In this document: positions 1-11,724 of the stretch, piece after piece | Layout: the number at the start of each line of letters is the position of its first letter | Position numbering within the stretch: position 1 is the first letter of the stretch | From: Daucus carota subsp. sativus | Lineage: Eukaryota; Streptophyta; Magnoliopsida; Apiales; Apiaceae | Direction: 5' to 3' | Assembly (NCBI RefSeq): GCF_001625215.2 | Contig: NC_030386.2 | Location: 37,389,296-37,453,295 of the forward strand | Length of the DNA: 64,000 nt | Notes under the pieces: generated by a model | Told to the model about the DNA's origin: nothing | The model's database searches: none | What the model saw: the letters and a program-made list of their open reading frames with translations, nothing else | Made by a program: the position numbers and the translations under genes

Positions 1-40
1 AATTTGACTCCAGGGCATTTTTGCTGGTACAACTCTAAGC

Positions 41-3000
41 TTATCTCAAAACATTTGACCCGAATGCGTTGTTGTACATCCGGATGTTATTTTGGAATAT
101 AGTTCTTTTAGGATTACTCCGATCTAGTAATGTTTTCATCTCAAAGGGAGTCTCTCGTAATAGTGGCAAGCGTACCTTTCCATTGCCACAACACAAAGAA
201 AACTTATCTGATTTCAACTGGCATTCCTTCTCTGTTTGCTCAAACCTCCACATCAAAGCCCCACAGTGACAACAGATTTTATCGGCACATCCTATATCAA
301 GTATTGAATTGCTCGATGCTGCATTTATAAATATATTAAAATCAAAAACATGTTTGATGAACGTGTGAATTTATTGCATTTTTGAAACATGCCATAAGCA
401 TTCTATTATATTAGAAATTAGTTAATGCTCAAATTTAAGATTACCGAATTTTTCCTTGTTTAATTTTATCTTGCTCCTCATCCTTTTACTCAATGTCGGT
501 AAAGCTGCAATAAAATAGATATGCATCAAAAAACAAAAATTGCCGCATAATTATCATTTAAATATTAAGATTGCACAAACTACCTGCAAACTTTTCAGGA
601 GTCCTGACAATTACTTTAGAAGCATCACATTTCATATTTTGTTCTTCATTTTCTGCATAGTTTATTAATGCTTGCATAAGAGCAATTTTCAAGATAATGA
701 CATATGTTAACTAAAGAAATTTCAAGTAAACATTTCGATCATCAAAACTACTTGCTTGACATATAATATAACCTGAAGTGAAAAAGGAAAACAGAATTAT
801 ACCATTGCGATACACCTGTTGTCGTTTGTTCCTACGTTCTTCTCTTTTCTCGGCATCACCTATATATTGCAATTGTAAAATCATTATCATGTTAGATAAT
901 TTACATTTTTACTTACAAAACATCAATTACTCAACAATTACACGAAATTTATATTTTCTATAAACAAACAAATGTTCTAACAAAACATAACAACATGCAT
1001 TGCACCCTAAAACCCTCACAAATAAAGGTACTCCCTCCGTCTCAATTTATAGGTCCAGTTTGGAAAAAAAATTGTCCCAAAATACTTGTCCCTATCTTTT
1101 TTCAATACAAATTTATCTACATATTAATTGTGATTTTTTTGAAACTCAACATTATTCTCATTTCTCAATGCACTAAATCCCTATATTTATTGTGATTTTT
1201 TTGAAACTCAACTATAAATGGACCTATAAATTGAGACGGAGGGAGTACCATTTTGGTATCGTGAACGCCTTTTCTTCTTCTTCACTTCCAATCGCTTCTG
1301 GTTGAGGTGATCATGTTTCTCCTTAGCTTCTAACTCAATCTTTTTCAAAGTGGCCTCTTTCTAATCATAATGTAAAATTAAAAGGTCAGCATAATAGTAA
1401 GGAAAAAATTTCATGATTTAAGATTAAGGTACAGAGTATTTTATACCTGTGCTTTGTATCTGGCCCTTCGTTTCTGGTTGAGTTGATCCCGTTTCTCCCT
1501 AGCTTCAAAGTCCATATTCAAACCATCCTTTTTGCAAGCCTCTTTCTAATTATAATATAAAATCAAAAGGTTATCATCACGTAAAGGCAAAAATGTTAAT
1601 GTTTTAAGATGAAGGAACACAATATTTCATACTTGTGCTTTGTATTTCTCCCTTCGTTTGTTGTTGCGTTCATCCCGTTTCTCCCTAGCTTCAGCCTCAA
1701 TCTTTCTTAAAGCCTCAGAGTTTGACAAACTTGTGTCCAAATTCAAATCGTTTTCGGCAGCCTTTTTCTAATTATAATATAAAATCAAAAGGTTAGCATC
1801 ATGTAAAGGCAAAAATGCTCATCTTCTAAGATGAAGGAACAAAACATTTAATACTTGTCCTCTGTATCTTGCCCTTGGATTCTGGGTGTGCTGGTCCAGT
1901 TTCTTGCAAATTTCAAACTTATAGAAGTATTGGTTTTATAATTAAGATATATTTTTGATTTTACCTTTTATCAATACAAATTTTACACTTACATTTATTC
2001 TACAAAAACTGAAAATAAAGATTTTAACTTTTTGTTTACCATTAAAATTCTTGAAGATATGTAAATTTTTGGATTAGCTTCTTTTATTAAATTAAAAAGC
2101 AAAAAGTCTAAAAATTTCAAAGTCCAAATCCAAAGCATCATGTTTGCAAACCTCTTTTTAATTTTAATATAAAATCAAAACGTTATTATCACGTAAAAGT
2201 AAAAATGCCAATGTTTTAAGATGAAAGAACACAACATTTCATACTTGTGCTTTGTATTTCGCCCTTCGTTTCTTGTTGCGTTCGTCCCGTTTCTCCCTAG
2301 CTTCAGCCTCAATCTTTCTTAAAGCCTCAGAGGTTGACAAACTTGTGTCCAAATTCAAATCGTCCTTTTCAGCAGCCTTTTTCTGATTATAATATAAAAT
2401 GAAAAGGTTAGCATCATGTAAAGGCAGAAATTCTCATCTTCTAAGATGAACGAAGAAAACATTTAATACTTGTGCTTTGTATCTTGCCCTTGGTTTTTGG
2501 GTGTGTTGGTCCAATTTCTTGCTAATTTCAGACGCCGTCTTTTCCGAAGTTTCAGACATTACAGGCACAACTATAATGTCAACATAGAAATTATTAACAC
2601 CATTTTAATTGTATAACCTCAACCTCAGCACAAAATTTAAAATATTGCAGAAATTATTATAGATGAACATACGTGTCAATGGGTTATGATCACCAACCAA
2701 ATGTGAGTAGCTCTTGAATACATCTTGTCCGCTTCCTATTTAAACAAATTTCTAATATTACAAATCAAAGAGATTAAACAAATATTGTATAATATGTTTA
2801 AACATTTAATAGGTGGGCAAATAATGACCAAATAATTAGTTTCTATTCACAAATTCAACTTTTAAAAGTAATCTAAATAAAATATTTACAAATACAAACC
2901 ACCTTGCAACTTAATCCTGCGTTTGCCAGCCAAAATTTCCAAATCTGTCATCTCCGGGACACTCTTCAGTACATTCAAAAAATTCCTAACGTCATGCTTC

Positions 3001-3135
3001 AAAAGCAGCAAGCAACTTCATTTGTCAAAGTTAAAATTTGTACATATTAATACACAATACCTGTTCTTCAATATCTCGTAAACGTTTCCTTTGATCTTCT
3101 TTGAACTTTTTCCAACGCTCCTCATCGCGCTCCAT
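41..3135 (-). CDS. Helitron Rep-helicase-like gene, 5' part, multi-exon, runs toward the left edge
   Basis: Minus-strand exons inferred: 3061-3135 (start MERDEERW), 2903-2996, 2673-2735, 2470-2570, 2245-2392, 1633-1767, 1447-1545, about 1248-1360, 803-859, 584-652, 445-504 and 318 downward. Phases join from the exon at 1248-1360 to the last one. Several exons encode short Lys/Arg-rich helices ending in KYKAQ or RYKAQ. The last exon encodes CCHCGALMWRFE, then FSLCCGNGKVRLPLL and NIRMYNNAF, the CxxC zinc-finger start known from plant Helitron Rep-helicase proteins. The Rep and helicase domains would lie left of the window. The frame meets a stop at 41-43, but a possible donor just before it (after NAFG) could avoid it. 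Alternatives are a decayed copy or a domesticated fragment. The zinc-finger exon is the firm part; the distal exons are inference. Confidence 0.65.
1031..1245. mobile_element. Stowaway (Tc1/mariner) MITE in the RepHel-like gene
   Basis: Terminal inverted repeats of about 30 bp begin CTCCCTCCGTCTCAATTTAT and pair with the reverse complement ending at 1245. A TA lies on both sides (1029-1030 and 1246-1247), the target duplication of Stowaway elements. The element is about 215 bp and has no coding capacity. On the minus strand the right-hand TA supplies bases 2 and 3 of a GTA splice donor. Confidence 0.9.
1633..2570 (-). repeat. Tandem duplication of a two-exon block inside the RepHel-like gene
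   Basis: The pair of exons at 2470-2570 (KKLDQHTQ...RARYKAQ) and 2245-2392 (KKAAEKDDLNLDTSLS...) recurs as 1851-1918 (degenerate, LDQHTQN-like) and 1633-1767 (KKAAENDLNLDTSLSN...). The copies share long stretches, including intron sequence next to the exons. The second block is interrupted at about 1919-2100 by AT-rich DNA. A further degenerate exon piece at about 2105-2160 resembles the exon at 1447-1545. Both full-length KKAAE exons remain open. Confidence 0.75.
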
Positions 3136-3141
3136 CAACCT

Positions 3142-4241
3142 GATAAGCATATAGCAAAAAAGTAAATCATAAGCTTATCTTCGAAAAAAATTAGTAAATA
3201 CAATAATATGCTAATCATGTCTTGCTATCTATCAATTAGTGGAAAACATACATGTTGTAAGATGTAACCTGTTTGCAAGGCTTGAGCTAAAACAACATTT
3301 TGTTTATTTTATCCTTTGTGCTCCGAAACAAAACCATATTATTGAATGAAATAAATTAAATTACGCAGAACTAATTGCTTAAGAGGTTTAAGGATCTGAA
3401 CCCATGAACTTGTCATTTTTATACCTATATAATTGCTTAATTTGACTGCACCTATGAGGTTTGGTGAGTTTGTGGTGTTGATTAGTCCATTGTGTTTTAC
3501 AATGTGTAAGTAGTTTTCAAGCTTGAATGGCTTATTATTTGTTCCTTCAGTTTTTGTATGTTTAGTTGTCTAACAAATGATTATGATCATAACCATGGTA
3601 GCTATGATCTTGGTTCTACATGTATCTTCCTTTGCCTACATCAAATAAGCAGAATTATATGCTGCACTTATTCCAGTTAATCTAATAAGATAATATGATC
3701 AGCTGGTATTTAAAAAGTGAGTTGCTTCTTGATTGAATATTATTATCGCTTAGTGTTGTAGTAGCTGATAGGCAACTCTGTCAAGACAAGTGTAATAGGG
3801 ACAACATTTCTGTGGTTGGAGTCAGCTGAATAATATGTTATATAGGTGGATCAGATAGTCACACTTTTAGTCGTTGAAAGTCAATATTCAAAGACACAGT
3901 TATTCCTTTCAGCTATGATTTCATTTAGAAATTTGACTTTATTTTGGTGGTAATCCAAATTGGTTCTCTGCTTTTATAGCTTTTAATGAGTATTGAGTGA
4001 CCTGTTTATTAATTTTTTTATTTTTTTTCCGAACTGACCAATCTATTGATTGATGCAGTTGAGAGTCATTTTAGCCCTGATAACCGGATTGAACAGGTAA
4101 TTAAGATGCACACCTGGTAGAAAAGGCTAACAGAAGGCATCAGAATCTTACAAATAAGACTCCATAGCTAAAGATTAGTTTTTTCACTTCTCCAAGTTTG
4201 AATCTCTTTTTTGTTCTGACACTACCTCATGGGAAATTCAG
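3142..4241. other. No gene recognised; one isolated exon-like segment
   Basis: This is AT-rich DNA upstream of the RepHel-like start. The only coding-like piece is 4059-4096 on the plus strand, flanked by tgatgcag and gtaatt, which would read VESHFSPDNRIEQ in one phase. I do not recognise the family and find no neighbouring exon. It may be a captured gene fragment or chance. Confidence 0.3.
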
Positions 4242-4749
4242 TTAAAAGACAAAAGGGTGTCACATAAAGAAACAGATTACACAAATCCTCCACATTATTT
4301 TATTGTATAGGGGACTCAAAGTTACCAATCAGCAAAACCAAGAATTTCAAAAAGTTACCAAACAAAAAAGGAAGAAATCATCTCCAGGTAGAAACTGAGG
4401 CATTCAAACAAAAGCATAATCATCAGAACATGCAAACTACAGTGATTCTCCAGTCAAAAAATCTAAACACAGAAATCTATATCATATAAGTGAATTTAAA
4501 AGACAAAAGGGTGTCACATAAAGAAACAGATTACACAAATCCTCAACATCATTTTATTGTATAGGGGACTCAAAGTTACCAATCAGCAAAACCAAGAATT
4601 TCAAAAAGTTACCAAACAAAAAAGGAAGTAATCATCTCCAGGTAGAAATCGAGCCATTCAAACAAAAGCATAATCATCAGAACATGCAAACTACAGTGAT
4701 TCTCCAGTCAAGAAATCTAAACACAGAAATCTATATCATATAAGTGAAT
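4242..4749. repeat. 254-bp tandem direct duplication
   Basis: Copy 1 is 4242-4495 and copy 2 is 4496-4749. Both start TTAAAAGACAAAAGGGTGTC and match nearly base for base, with only a handful of substitutions, so the duplication is recent. No coding frame, terminal repeats or target duplication are visible. Confidence 0.9.
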
Positions 4750-5856
4750 ATATAAACCAATTTAAACCAGAAGTTAAAATTTGAAGGACCTAATGTTATC
4801 ATGCTCAGATAAAAAAGTGTTGTTCTAAAAGGATAGCATGCACACTTTTAAAGTGTTAAAATGAAGATTAAGTATGTGACAAGGCAACTGCAGTGGAGGA
4901 ATGGCGAATTGCACTCTTACAATTTTCTACATATATCTCAAATTAAAAGTGGAGGAATTCTCAATTAAATATCTCAAAACTTTAACATATATATTTTCTT
5001 AAAACGGATGTTAACATAATATTAATTATCAAGAGGATTTAATACAAAATTCAAGATCATTTAGAAAAAAATATAGCATGGTTGTCAAGGTGATGTGGAG
5101 TAGGGTTGTTAATGGTTTCTAGGCTTATATTCTCCTAAAACAATGATACATATCTCATGTCTGTTTTGAATATGATCCAGATTTGATAAAATTGAGTTTG
5201 GGTAATATATGATTCCAGTCATGAGCAATCTTGTACTCGTTTATATTAAATAACATATAATTTTTTGTAATATAATCTGCCCAAACACCCAAATATGATA
5301 CCCGATGTTAGCAATGCTAACTGAAGTATCACATCTTGTGGATGGGAAAATCTATACTAGGTATTTGAATAAATTATAAATAATCACTTGAAAAAAAGTA
5401 AATTACTTACATGCTCATTTCAATATTCTACCAAACACATTATATTAAAAATTAAAAATGGCACCTCAACTCTCTACCACCACAACTCGATTTCTCATTT
5501 GAACTCATACGAGATCAATGATAAAGTATGATGACTGATGTTACTTATTAACAAGGAAAATACTAAATATGCCAAAAAATAGTTTGAATTTTAGTTGCAC
5601 TCGTATTAATACTAATAGAGCCTCTATATACCCATAATAAAAAAAAGAACCAAATCTAGGATACCTAACATCACTCTATCAATATATTTACATTTAAATT
5701 TAAATTTACAAATTCTTTTTTTTCCTTGTAAGAAGTTGTCATTTAAAGGGAGAAATTAACAAAAAATTTATCTTCGAATATATTTTTTCAATCTTAAATT
5801 TCACGTTTGATCACTTTTACACGTATTCCAATATGATAAAGAAAATGAGCGGAATA
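4750..5856. other. AT-rich intergenic DNA, nothing recognised
   Basis: I see no supported gene, RNA or repeat boundary here. The short ORFs are chance openings in AT-rich sequence. Confidence 0.5.
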
Positions 5857-6121
5857 CTCCTCTGTCCCATCAGATTCTTTACAGTTTTCTTTTTAAGCCG
5901 TCTCACTCATTTATTCACATTACAAAATTTTCCTAAAATAGTTAATGGGTTTCACCACTTTCCCACTTTTTCTTCTTTACACATTACTTTTACTGCATTA
6001 TCTCTTTTTTATATATCAAATATCAATAGGTCCCACCACTCCACCTGCCTTTTTTTTTATCTTTTCCACTACTTTATACATGGCCAAATCCAATGTAAAA
6101 AATTGAGTGGGACGGAGGATG
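5857..6121. mobile_element. Stowaway-like MITE
   Basis: The left end reads CTCCTCTGTCCCAT and the right end reads ATGGGACGGAGG-like sequence (GTGGGACGGAGGATG), forming imperfect inverted repeats. TA dinucleotides flank it at 5855-5856 and 6122-6123. It is about 265 bp and non-coding. The ends are more diverged than in the MITE at 1031, so it is an older copy. Confidence 0.65.
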
Positions 6122-6840
6122 TATAATATTTTTAGTTTTTCATTCTTCTGCATTAAAATACACATCAGATCTCTAAAATCATATAAGAAGGAATAATGTA
6201 TGTCATACCTTGAAATTAGCTATAAAGACCATAATATAAATTAATATTAACTAAAAATTATTTAATTTAAAATTTGTATTTCGATAAAATTGTTTATGAC
6301 CCTGTTCGGAAATTAGGGTTTTTTTGATTTCGAGCTTTTTTGTAATTTATAAGTCACGGGTATTCAAACACTTTTAAAAACTTATAAGTTCAAATCAACT
6401 TTTCACTTATAATCCACTTCTTTAGTTAAAGTAATAAATCACTTTTTTTAAGTATAGCCAGATGGCCCCTTAACATGCTAATAGATTTTTAGAGTTGCAG
6501 CAAATTTTATAATGTGGGCAGCTTAAATATTCTACCAAATTTTTTCTAAGGAAAAATTTCGAAACGCATATAAAAAAATCAATATTTCCCTAATTTTCTT
6601 GGTTAAAAAAGCCAAACACATATAAAATATAAATAAAATCAATATTATTTAAAATAATTGCTTCTACTAACCTATTCTCAATATATTTTGATTTGATATT
6701 CTCAATATATTTTGATGGAGTACTTGCTCCCAAGCGACACCAAAGATATTTTGCCACCGACTTCTACGGCAATGACACAAGGCTGGAGCATCCAACGGCG
6801 CAAAATCAATCTCACGCTTCCAGCTCAAAAAGCGAAGACA
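6122..6840. other. Upstream intergenic region of RH7
   Basis: AT-rich DNA with no gene. The stretch 6296-6470 (CCTGTTCGGAAATTAGGG ... GATGGCCCCTT) resembles the ends of plant hAT or Harbinger MITEs, but I could not define inverted ends or a target duplication. Confidence 0.4.
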
Positions 6841-6841
6841 C

Positions 6842-6861
6842 TATAAAATCACAAACCCTAA
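6842..6861 (+). promoter_or_regulatory. TATA box and telo-box upstream of RH7
   Basis: TATAAAAT begins at 6842, about 123 bp before the RH7 start codon. AAACCCTAA, a telo-box, follows at 6853-6861. Telo-boxes are known in plant promoters of translation and ribosome-biogenesis genes, which fits this gene. The transcription start itself was not determined. Confidence 0.55.
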
Positions 6862-6964
6862 ACTCGTTCTCTTCCTCTGTCTCCTGCTGCTGCAAATTCA
6901 CTGCCGCAGGAGTAACCGTTAACCTAATTATACACACATAACCTAACCTTTCATAACTATCTTT

Positions 6965-7693
6965 ATGCCTTCTCTAGCACTCTCCGGCAACATGTCGCCT
7001 GAGATTCTCAAGAAAGAGAAGAAGAAGAAGATGAAAGACGCCATGGAAACAGACTCTCCTATCGAGAACAAGAGCGTGAAGAAGGAGAAGAAGAAGAAGA
7101 GCAAGAAGAGCGATTCTGATTCCGAGGAGTTTGTGTTCGATGATTCGGAGGAGAAGAGCAAGAAGAAGGAGAAGAAGGAGAAGAAGCGGAAGGTGATTGA
7201 GGATGAGGAGGAGGATAGGAGTGATGTGAGCTCGGGGGAGGAGAAGAGTAGGAAGAAGGTGAAGAAGATGAAGGTGGAGGAGGAGGTGAAGGAGGAGAAT
7301 CCGAATGCGGTGGCGAATTTTAGGATTTCGGAGCCGTTGAGGAATAAGTTGAGGGAGAATGGGATTGAGGCGTTGTTTCCAATTCAGGCGATGACGTTTG
7401 ATACGATTCTTGATGGGACTGATTTAGTTGGGAGAGCTCGGACTGGTCAGGTAATTATACTTTTATTGATACTATTTGATAGCATTTATTTCTTGTATTT
7501 GTAGTTTAGCATGAATTTGTGTGCAAATTTGCCCGAAATTGGAGGTTTGGTTTGTGAGTTATTGCCTATCGGGTGCAAAGTTAAATTGTTTTGTGGTGGT
7601 TGAAACTTGGAGGACGATAGTTGAACTTTAATCGTCTCCTCTCACCAAGATTATTCCAGTCGGGCTTTGTAGTTTCACCAGATTAGTTTCTTC

Positions 7694-7727
<34 letters not shown>

Positions 7728-8855
7728 TAATGTAGTAATGAAGTGTTGTAAAATAAGGATCAACTTTATTGTCATAAGAAGTAACATTTAGTTTGATTTT
7801 GGCAATTTTTAGAATCTTGCACCAGTCGATGGGCACCAATTACTTAGGTTTAACAGTGATTGAGTAAAGAATTTGTTAGGCTGCATTTTGCTATCTTCGC
7901 ATGGATATATAAGATTTAAATTTTGTGGGATTAAATTGACTTTGTGAGTAGTCTGATGTTCTCAAGAATCAATTTTCTAGAACTCTAAATTTAGTGGTTT
8001 GTTATGAAAAGAATGTATAGTAAAGACTAAGGTGTAGAAAAAACAATTTTTAAAGTACACTTCACAGCCTCTGGATGTTGTTTTGAAGTGAGACAGAGCA
8101 TTGATATATATTCTATATAACTTGAGTAATTTTCAAGTTTAATTTTTTGGGGTTTATACTGGTTGATCTTTTTTCACTTATGCCAATGGGGCTGTCTGGC
8201 TTCATTTTCTTTCCATTTTTTAGGGTAAAACCTTGGCGTTTGTGTTACCCATATTGGAGTCCTTAACAAACGGAGCCTTAAAAACATCTCGAAAGACTGG
8301 TTATGGGAGATCTCCAAGTGTACTCGTGCTATTACCCACAAGGGAGTTGTCAACACAGGTATTTTGTGTGGATACGGTTCCACAGAACTTCTAATTTTAC
8401 TGGACCATATTTTAACTCATATTTTGTGGGTTCAATTTGTATTTACCCTTTTCTCTTATGGTAGGTTGCTGCAGATTTCGAAGTGTATGGTGGGTCTTTG
8501 GGGCTAAATTCAGTCTGTCTGTATGGTGGAGCACCCTACAACAATCAGCAAATACAGCTGAAGAGAGGGGTTGATATAGTCGTGGGAACACCTGGTCGTA
8601 TAAAGGTATGTTTTTAATTTGTGGAACCTTAGTAATACATGGCAATTTCGCTTGTGAAGTAGGTATTATTTATCACTACTTTGCTCTTGAAACTTTTTTT
8701 CTTTTTATCAATTTTTTTGTACAGGATCACATTGAAAGGGGAAATGTTGATTTTAGTTCATTAAAGTTTCGTGTCCTTGACGAAGCTGATGAAATGCTGA
8801 GGATGGGTTTTGTTGAAGATGTTGAATATATTCTAGGTAACGAGAGAAGCTTATG

Positions 8856-8895
<40 letters not shown>

Positions 8896-11724
8896 TTTGT
8901 ACTATTGCTTATGCTATCAGGTAATCATAGTATCACATATATGTGACATAATATTTGTTAATAATATATTTTTGATTTTCTGCCTTATGGTAGATGGGCT
9001 ATGTGACCTTATAATGAATTATTGTGTTATTAACCCTTTCTTTAAAATTATGTAGGTAAAGTAGAAGACACAAAGAAAGTTCAAACACTACTATTTAGCG
9101 CGACATTGCCAATTTGGGTGAAGCAGGTTCGGATTTTAATTGGTCACCGTATCTATATATATTGTTGCCATGTCCAAACTCCAAAAATTACATCAGGATC
9201 TACTTAAACTTAGTTCTGACATTCTCCTTTTAATTTTAGATTGCTACAAGGTTTTTGAAGCCAGATAAGAAAACTGCAGATCTTGTTGGTAATGAAAAAA
9301 TGAAGGCTAGTGCAAGTGTAAGACACATTGTCATTCCCTGCTCAAGTTCTGCCAGAGTACAGCTTATTCCAGATATTATTCGTTGTTATAGCAGGTTCAT
9401 TTTTTAGACCATGGAACTTGTTTACGAATCATGATATATCTCCCATCTGCTTATCACCTGGTATCTTTTATTTTAGTGGGGGCCGGACAATAATTTTTAC
9501 GGAAACTAAAGACGATGCTTCCCAGCTAGCTGGCATATTACCCGGAGCACGTGCTTTGCATGGGGACATTCAACAGGCCACACGTGAGGTACAGTATAAA
9601 TAAAGAGCCAAGGTTTTCTTGGTGTAATTTCTATATCTTCTCTCGTAGTTGTTTATAATATTGTGTTTGTTGTTTATTTGAACTTATTTTCTATTAAACA
9701 TTGGTCAGAGTTGTCTTGATCTCCACTTGTGTAAATAAGGAGCACATTATAGTTTTGTGTCTAAATTATGCATTATTCTGTCAGGTTACACTAAAGGGAT
9801 TCAGATCAGGTAAATTTATGGCTTTGGTGGCCACCAATGTGGCAGCACGGGGACTAGATATCAACGATGTACAGTTGATCATTCAGGTGTGCCATTTTTT
9901 TGTGTTTTAACTTGTTTTTTTCTATGTATGACTTATGGTTTTTTTTTGTGTGTGTGTGTGTGAATGTTAGTTTGTTACCTATGTATGACTAATGGTTTAC
10001 ATCTACGCTCTAGTGTGAACCACCTCGTGATGTAGAAGCATATATTCACCGATCTGGACGGACGGGTAGAGCAGGTGATTCTCTAATGTATAATATTGGA
10101 ATATGTTGCTTCCAGTGTTCAAGTCTTTATGTTTTACATATCTGGGTTTTGTTCTCTGTAGGGAAAACGGGTGTTGCTGTTATGCTTTATGATCCAAGGA
10201 GGTCAAACTTTTCCCGGATAGAAAGAGAATCCGGCGTGAAGTTCGAGCATTTGGCTGCTCCTCAGCCTACTGATATTGCTACAGCTGCTGGTTTAGAAGC
10301 TGTAGAAGCAATCAACGAAATCTCTGATAGGTACATATGTGTGTGTGTTTGTGTGTGTGTGTTCTCTTCAAGCAATCTTTTCTCATATTCTTTCACGACA
10401 AAAAAATTAACACAACAAGATCTGCAGTGTAATTCCGGTCTTCAAGTCTGCTGCGGAGGAGTTGTTGAGTACATCTGGTCTGTCACCAGTAGAACTTCTG
10501 GCAAAGGCACTTGCCAAAACCACCGTGAGTTCTGTTCTTTTTGTTATCTACAGTCAAATAATATTAATTTGTGATATTACTATAATAGCTGTATCTGCGT
10601 TTACAGGGTTATACTGAGATCAAGAGCAGGTCACTTCTCACTTCCATGGAGAACTTCACTACAGTACTTCTTGAGGCTGGAAGGCCCATTTACACACCAT
10701 CGTGAGTGTCTTTGTGCATCTTAATCATACTTCTCAGCACTGTTCAAGTTGTTCTGATATATAACATTATTAATGAGAATATGCACATTTTTAAGTTGAC
10801 ATTATAGGCTCCTGTGTGCCGTAGGGATTTTCTAATATATGCTGATACATCCTATGACCTTTGTATAGAGTATAATTTTGGTTATTTGCTTCCCAAGTTT
10901 ATGTTGGAGTGTTCTGATTTACTCAGTTGAAGAGAAAAGTCGAGGACTATCCACTATGAGATTTTAGATGATCTTGTACCATATATTACAATCCCGTGTT
11001 CTGGATAGTGAAACAAGTATATAGTTGTTACATCAACAAACTCGTTCACATTCTAACTGTTAGTTGCTCTTTTTTGTTGCTCCAGTGTTGCTTTTAGTAT
11101 CTTGCGGCAGTTCTTACCAGAACAGAAAGTTGATACCGTCAAGGGCCTTGCTCTTACAGCCGATGGGAGAGGAGCTGTATTTGACGTGTCTGCAGAAGAT
11201 TTGGACATATTTCTTGCTGGTATGTCACTAATATTATCTAGTTAAATCAGGGAATTGGTAGAGATGGTCATTTTCTCGTTCTTGATTATAAAGTTAGTTT
11301 GATTTGGACACATTTCTTGCGGGTATTATTAATAGTCACTTATGCACTTCATTATAAAGCAAGTGTCCTTCCTCGTCAAACGACTGCAACCTTTTAATAT
11401 TATGCCCGACTTACCCACTACAAAGATATAATATTAAAAAAAATACATGCATCATCTACATCTCCAATTCTTTAATTTACTTGTAATTTCTTTTTGCGAG
11501 TCATTTCAGGTCAAGAAAATGCTGCTGGTGTGAGTTTAACTGTGGTGAAAGAACTGCCAGAGTTGCAAGAGAAGGATCGGTCCCAAAGGGGGGGAAGATT
11601 CGGAGGGGGACGTGGTGGTTTTGGTGGAGGCAGGTTCTCAGGAGGAAGAGGTGGTGGGTTTAATGATAGAAGAAATGACAGATTTTCTCGAGGGAGAGGT
11701 GGCGGTAGAAACAGCAGATGGTGA
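6965..11724 (+). CDS. RH7: DEAD-box ATP-dependent RNA helicase, RH7 type (nucleolar)
   Basis: Fourteen exons: 6965-7450, 8224-8358, 8465-8605, 8725-8836, 9056-9126, 9240-9394, 9477-9588, 9785-9886, 10014-10074, 10162-10330, 10428-10524, 10607-10701, 11086-11219, 11510-11724 (694 residues). An acidic/lysine-rich nucleolar-type N-terminus (about 1-110) precedes the helicase core: Q motif, ARTGQGKT (I), PTREL (Ia), TPGR (Ib), DEAD (II), SAT (III), ARGLDI (V) and [10 protein letters not shown] (VI). A GUCT domain and an Arg/Gly-rich RGG tail follow. This order defines the plant RH7/PRH75 group (nucleolin-like helicase II family), ATP-driven RNA remodelers in rRNA processing and cold tolerance. 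The start MPSL matches my memory of Arabidopsis RH7. A second ATG at 6992 would shorten it by nine residues. No lesion seen. Confidence 0.93.
7696..7728. repeat. (ATT)n microsatellite in RH7 intron 1
   Basis: About eleven ATT units. A similar tract lies at about 8857-8893 in intron 4 of the same gene. GT-rich tracts also occur near 9947-9962 and 10337-10362. Confidence 0.9.
8857..8893. repeat. (ATT)n microsatellite in RH7 intron 4
   Basis: About twelve ATT units starting 20 bases after the splice donor of exon 4. Confidence 0.9.
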
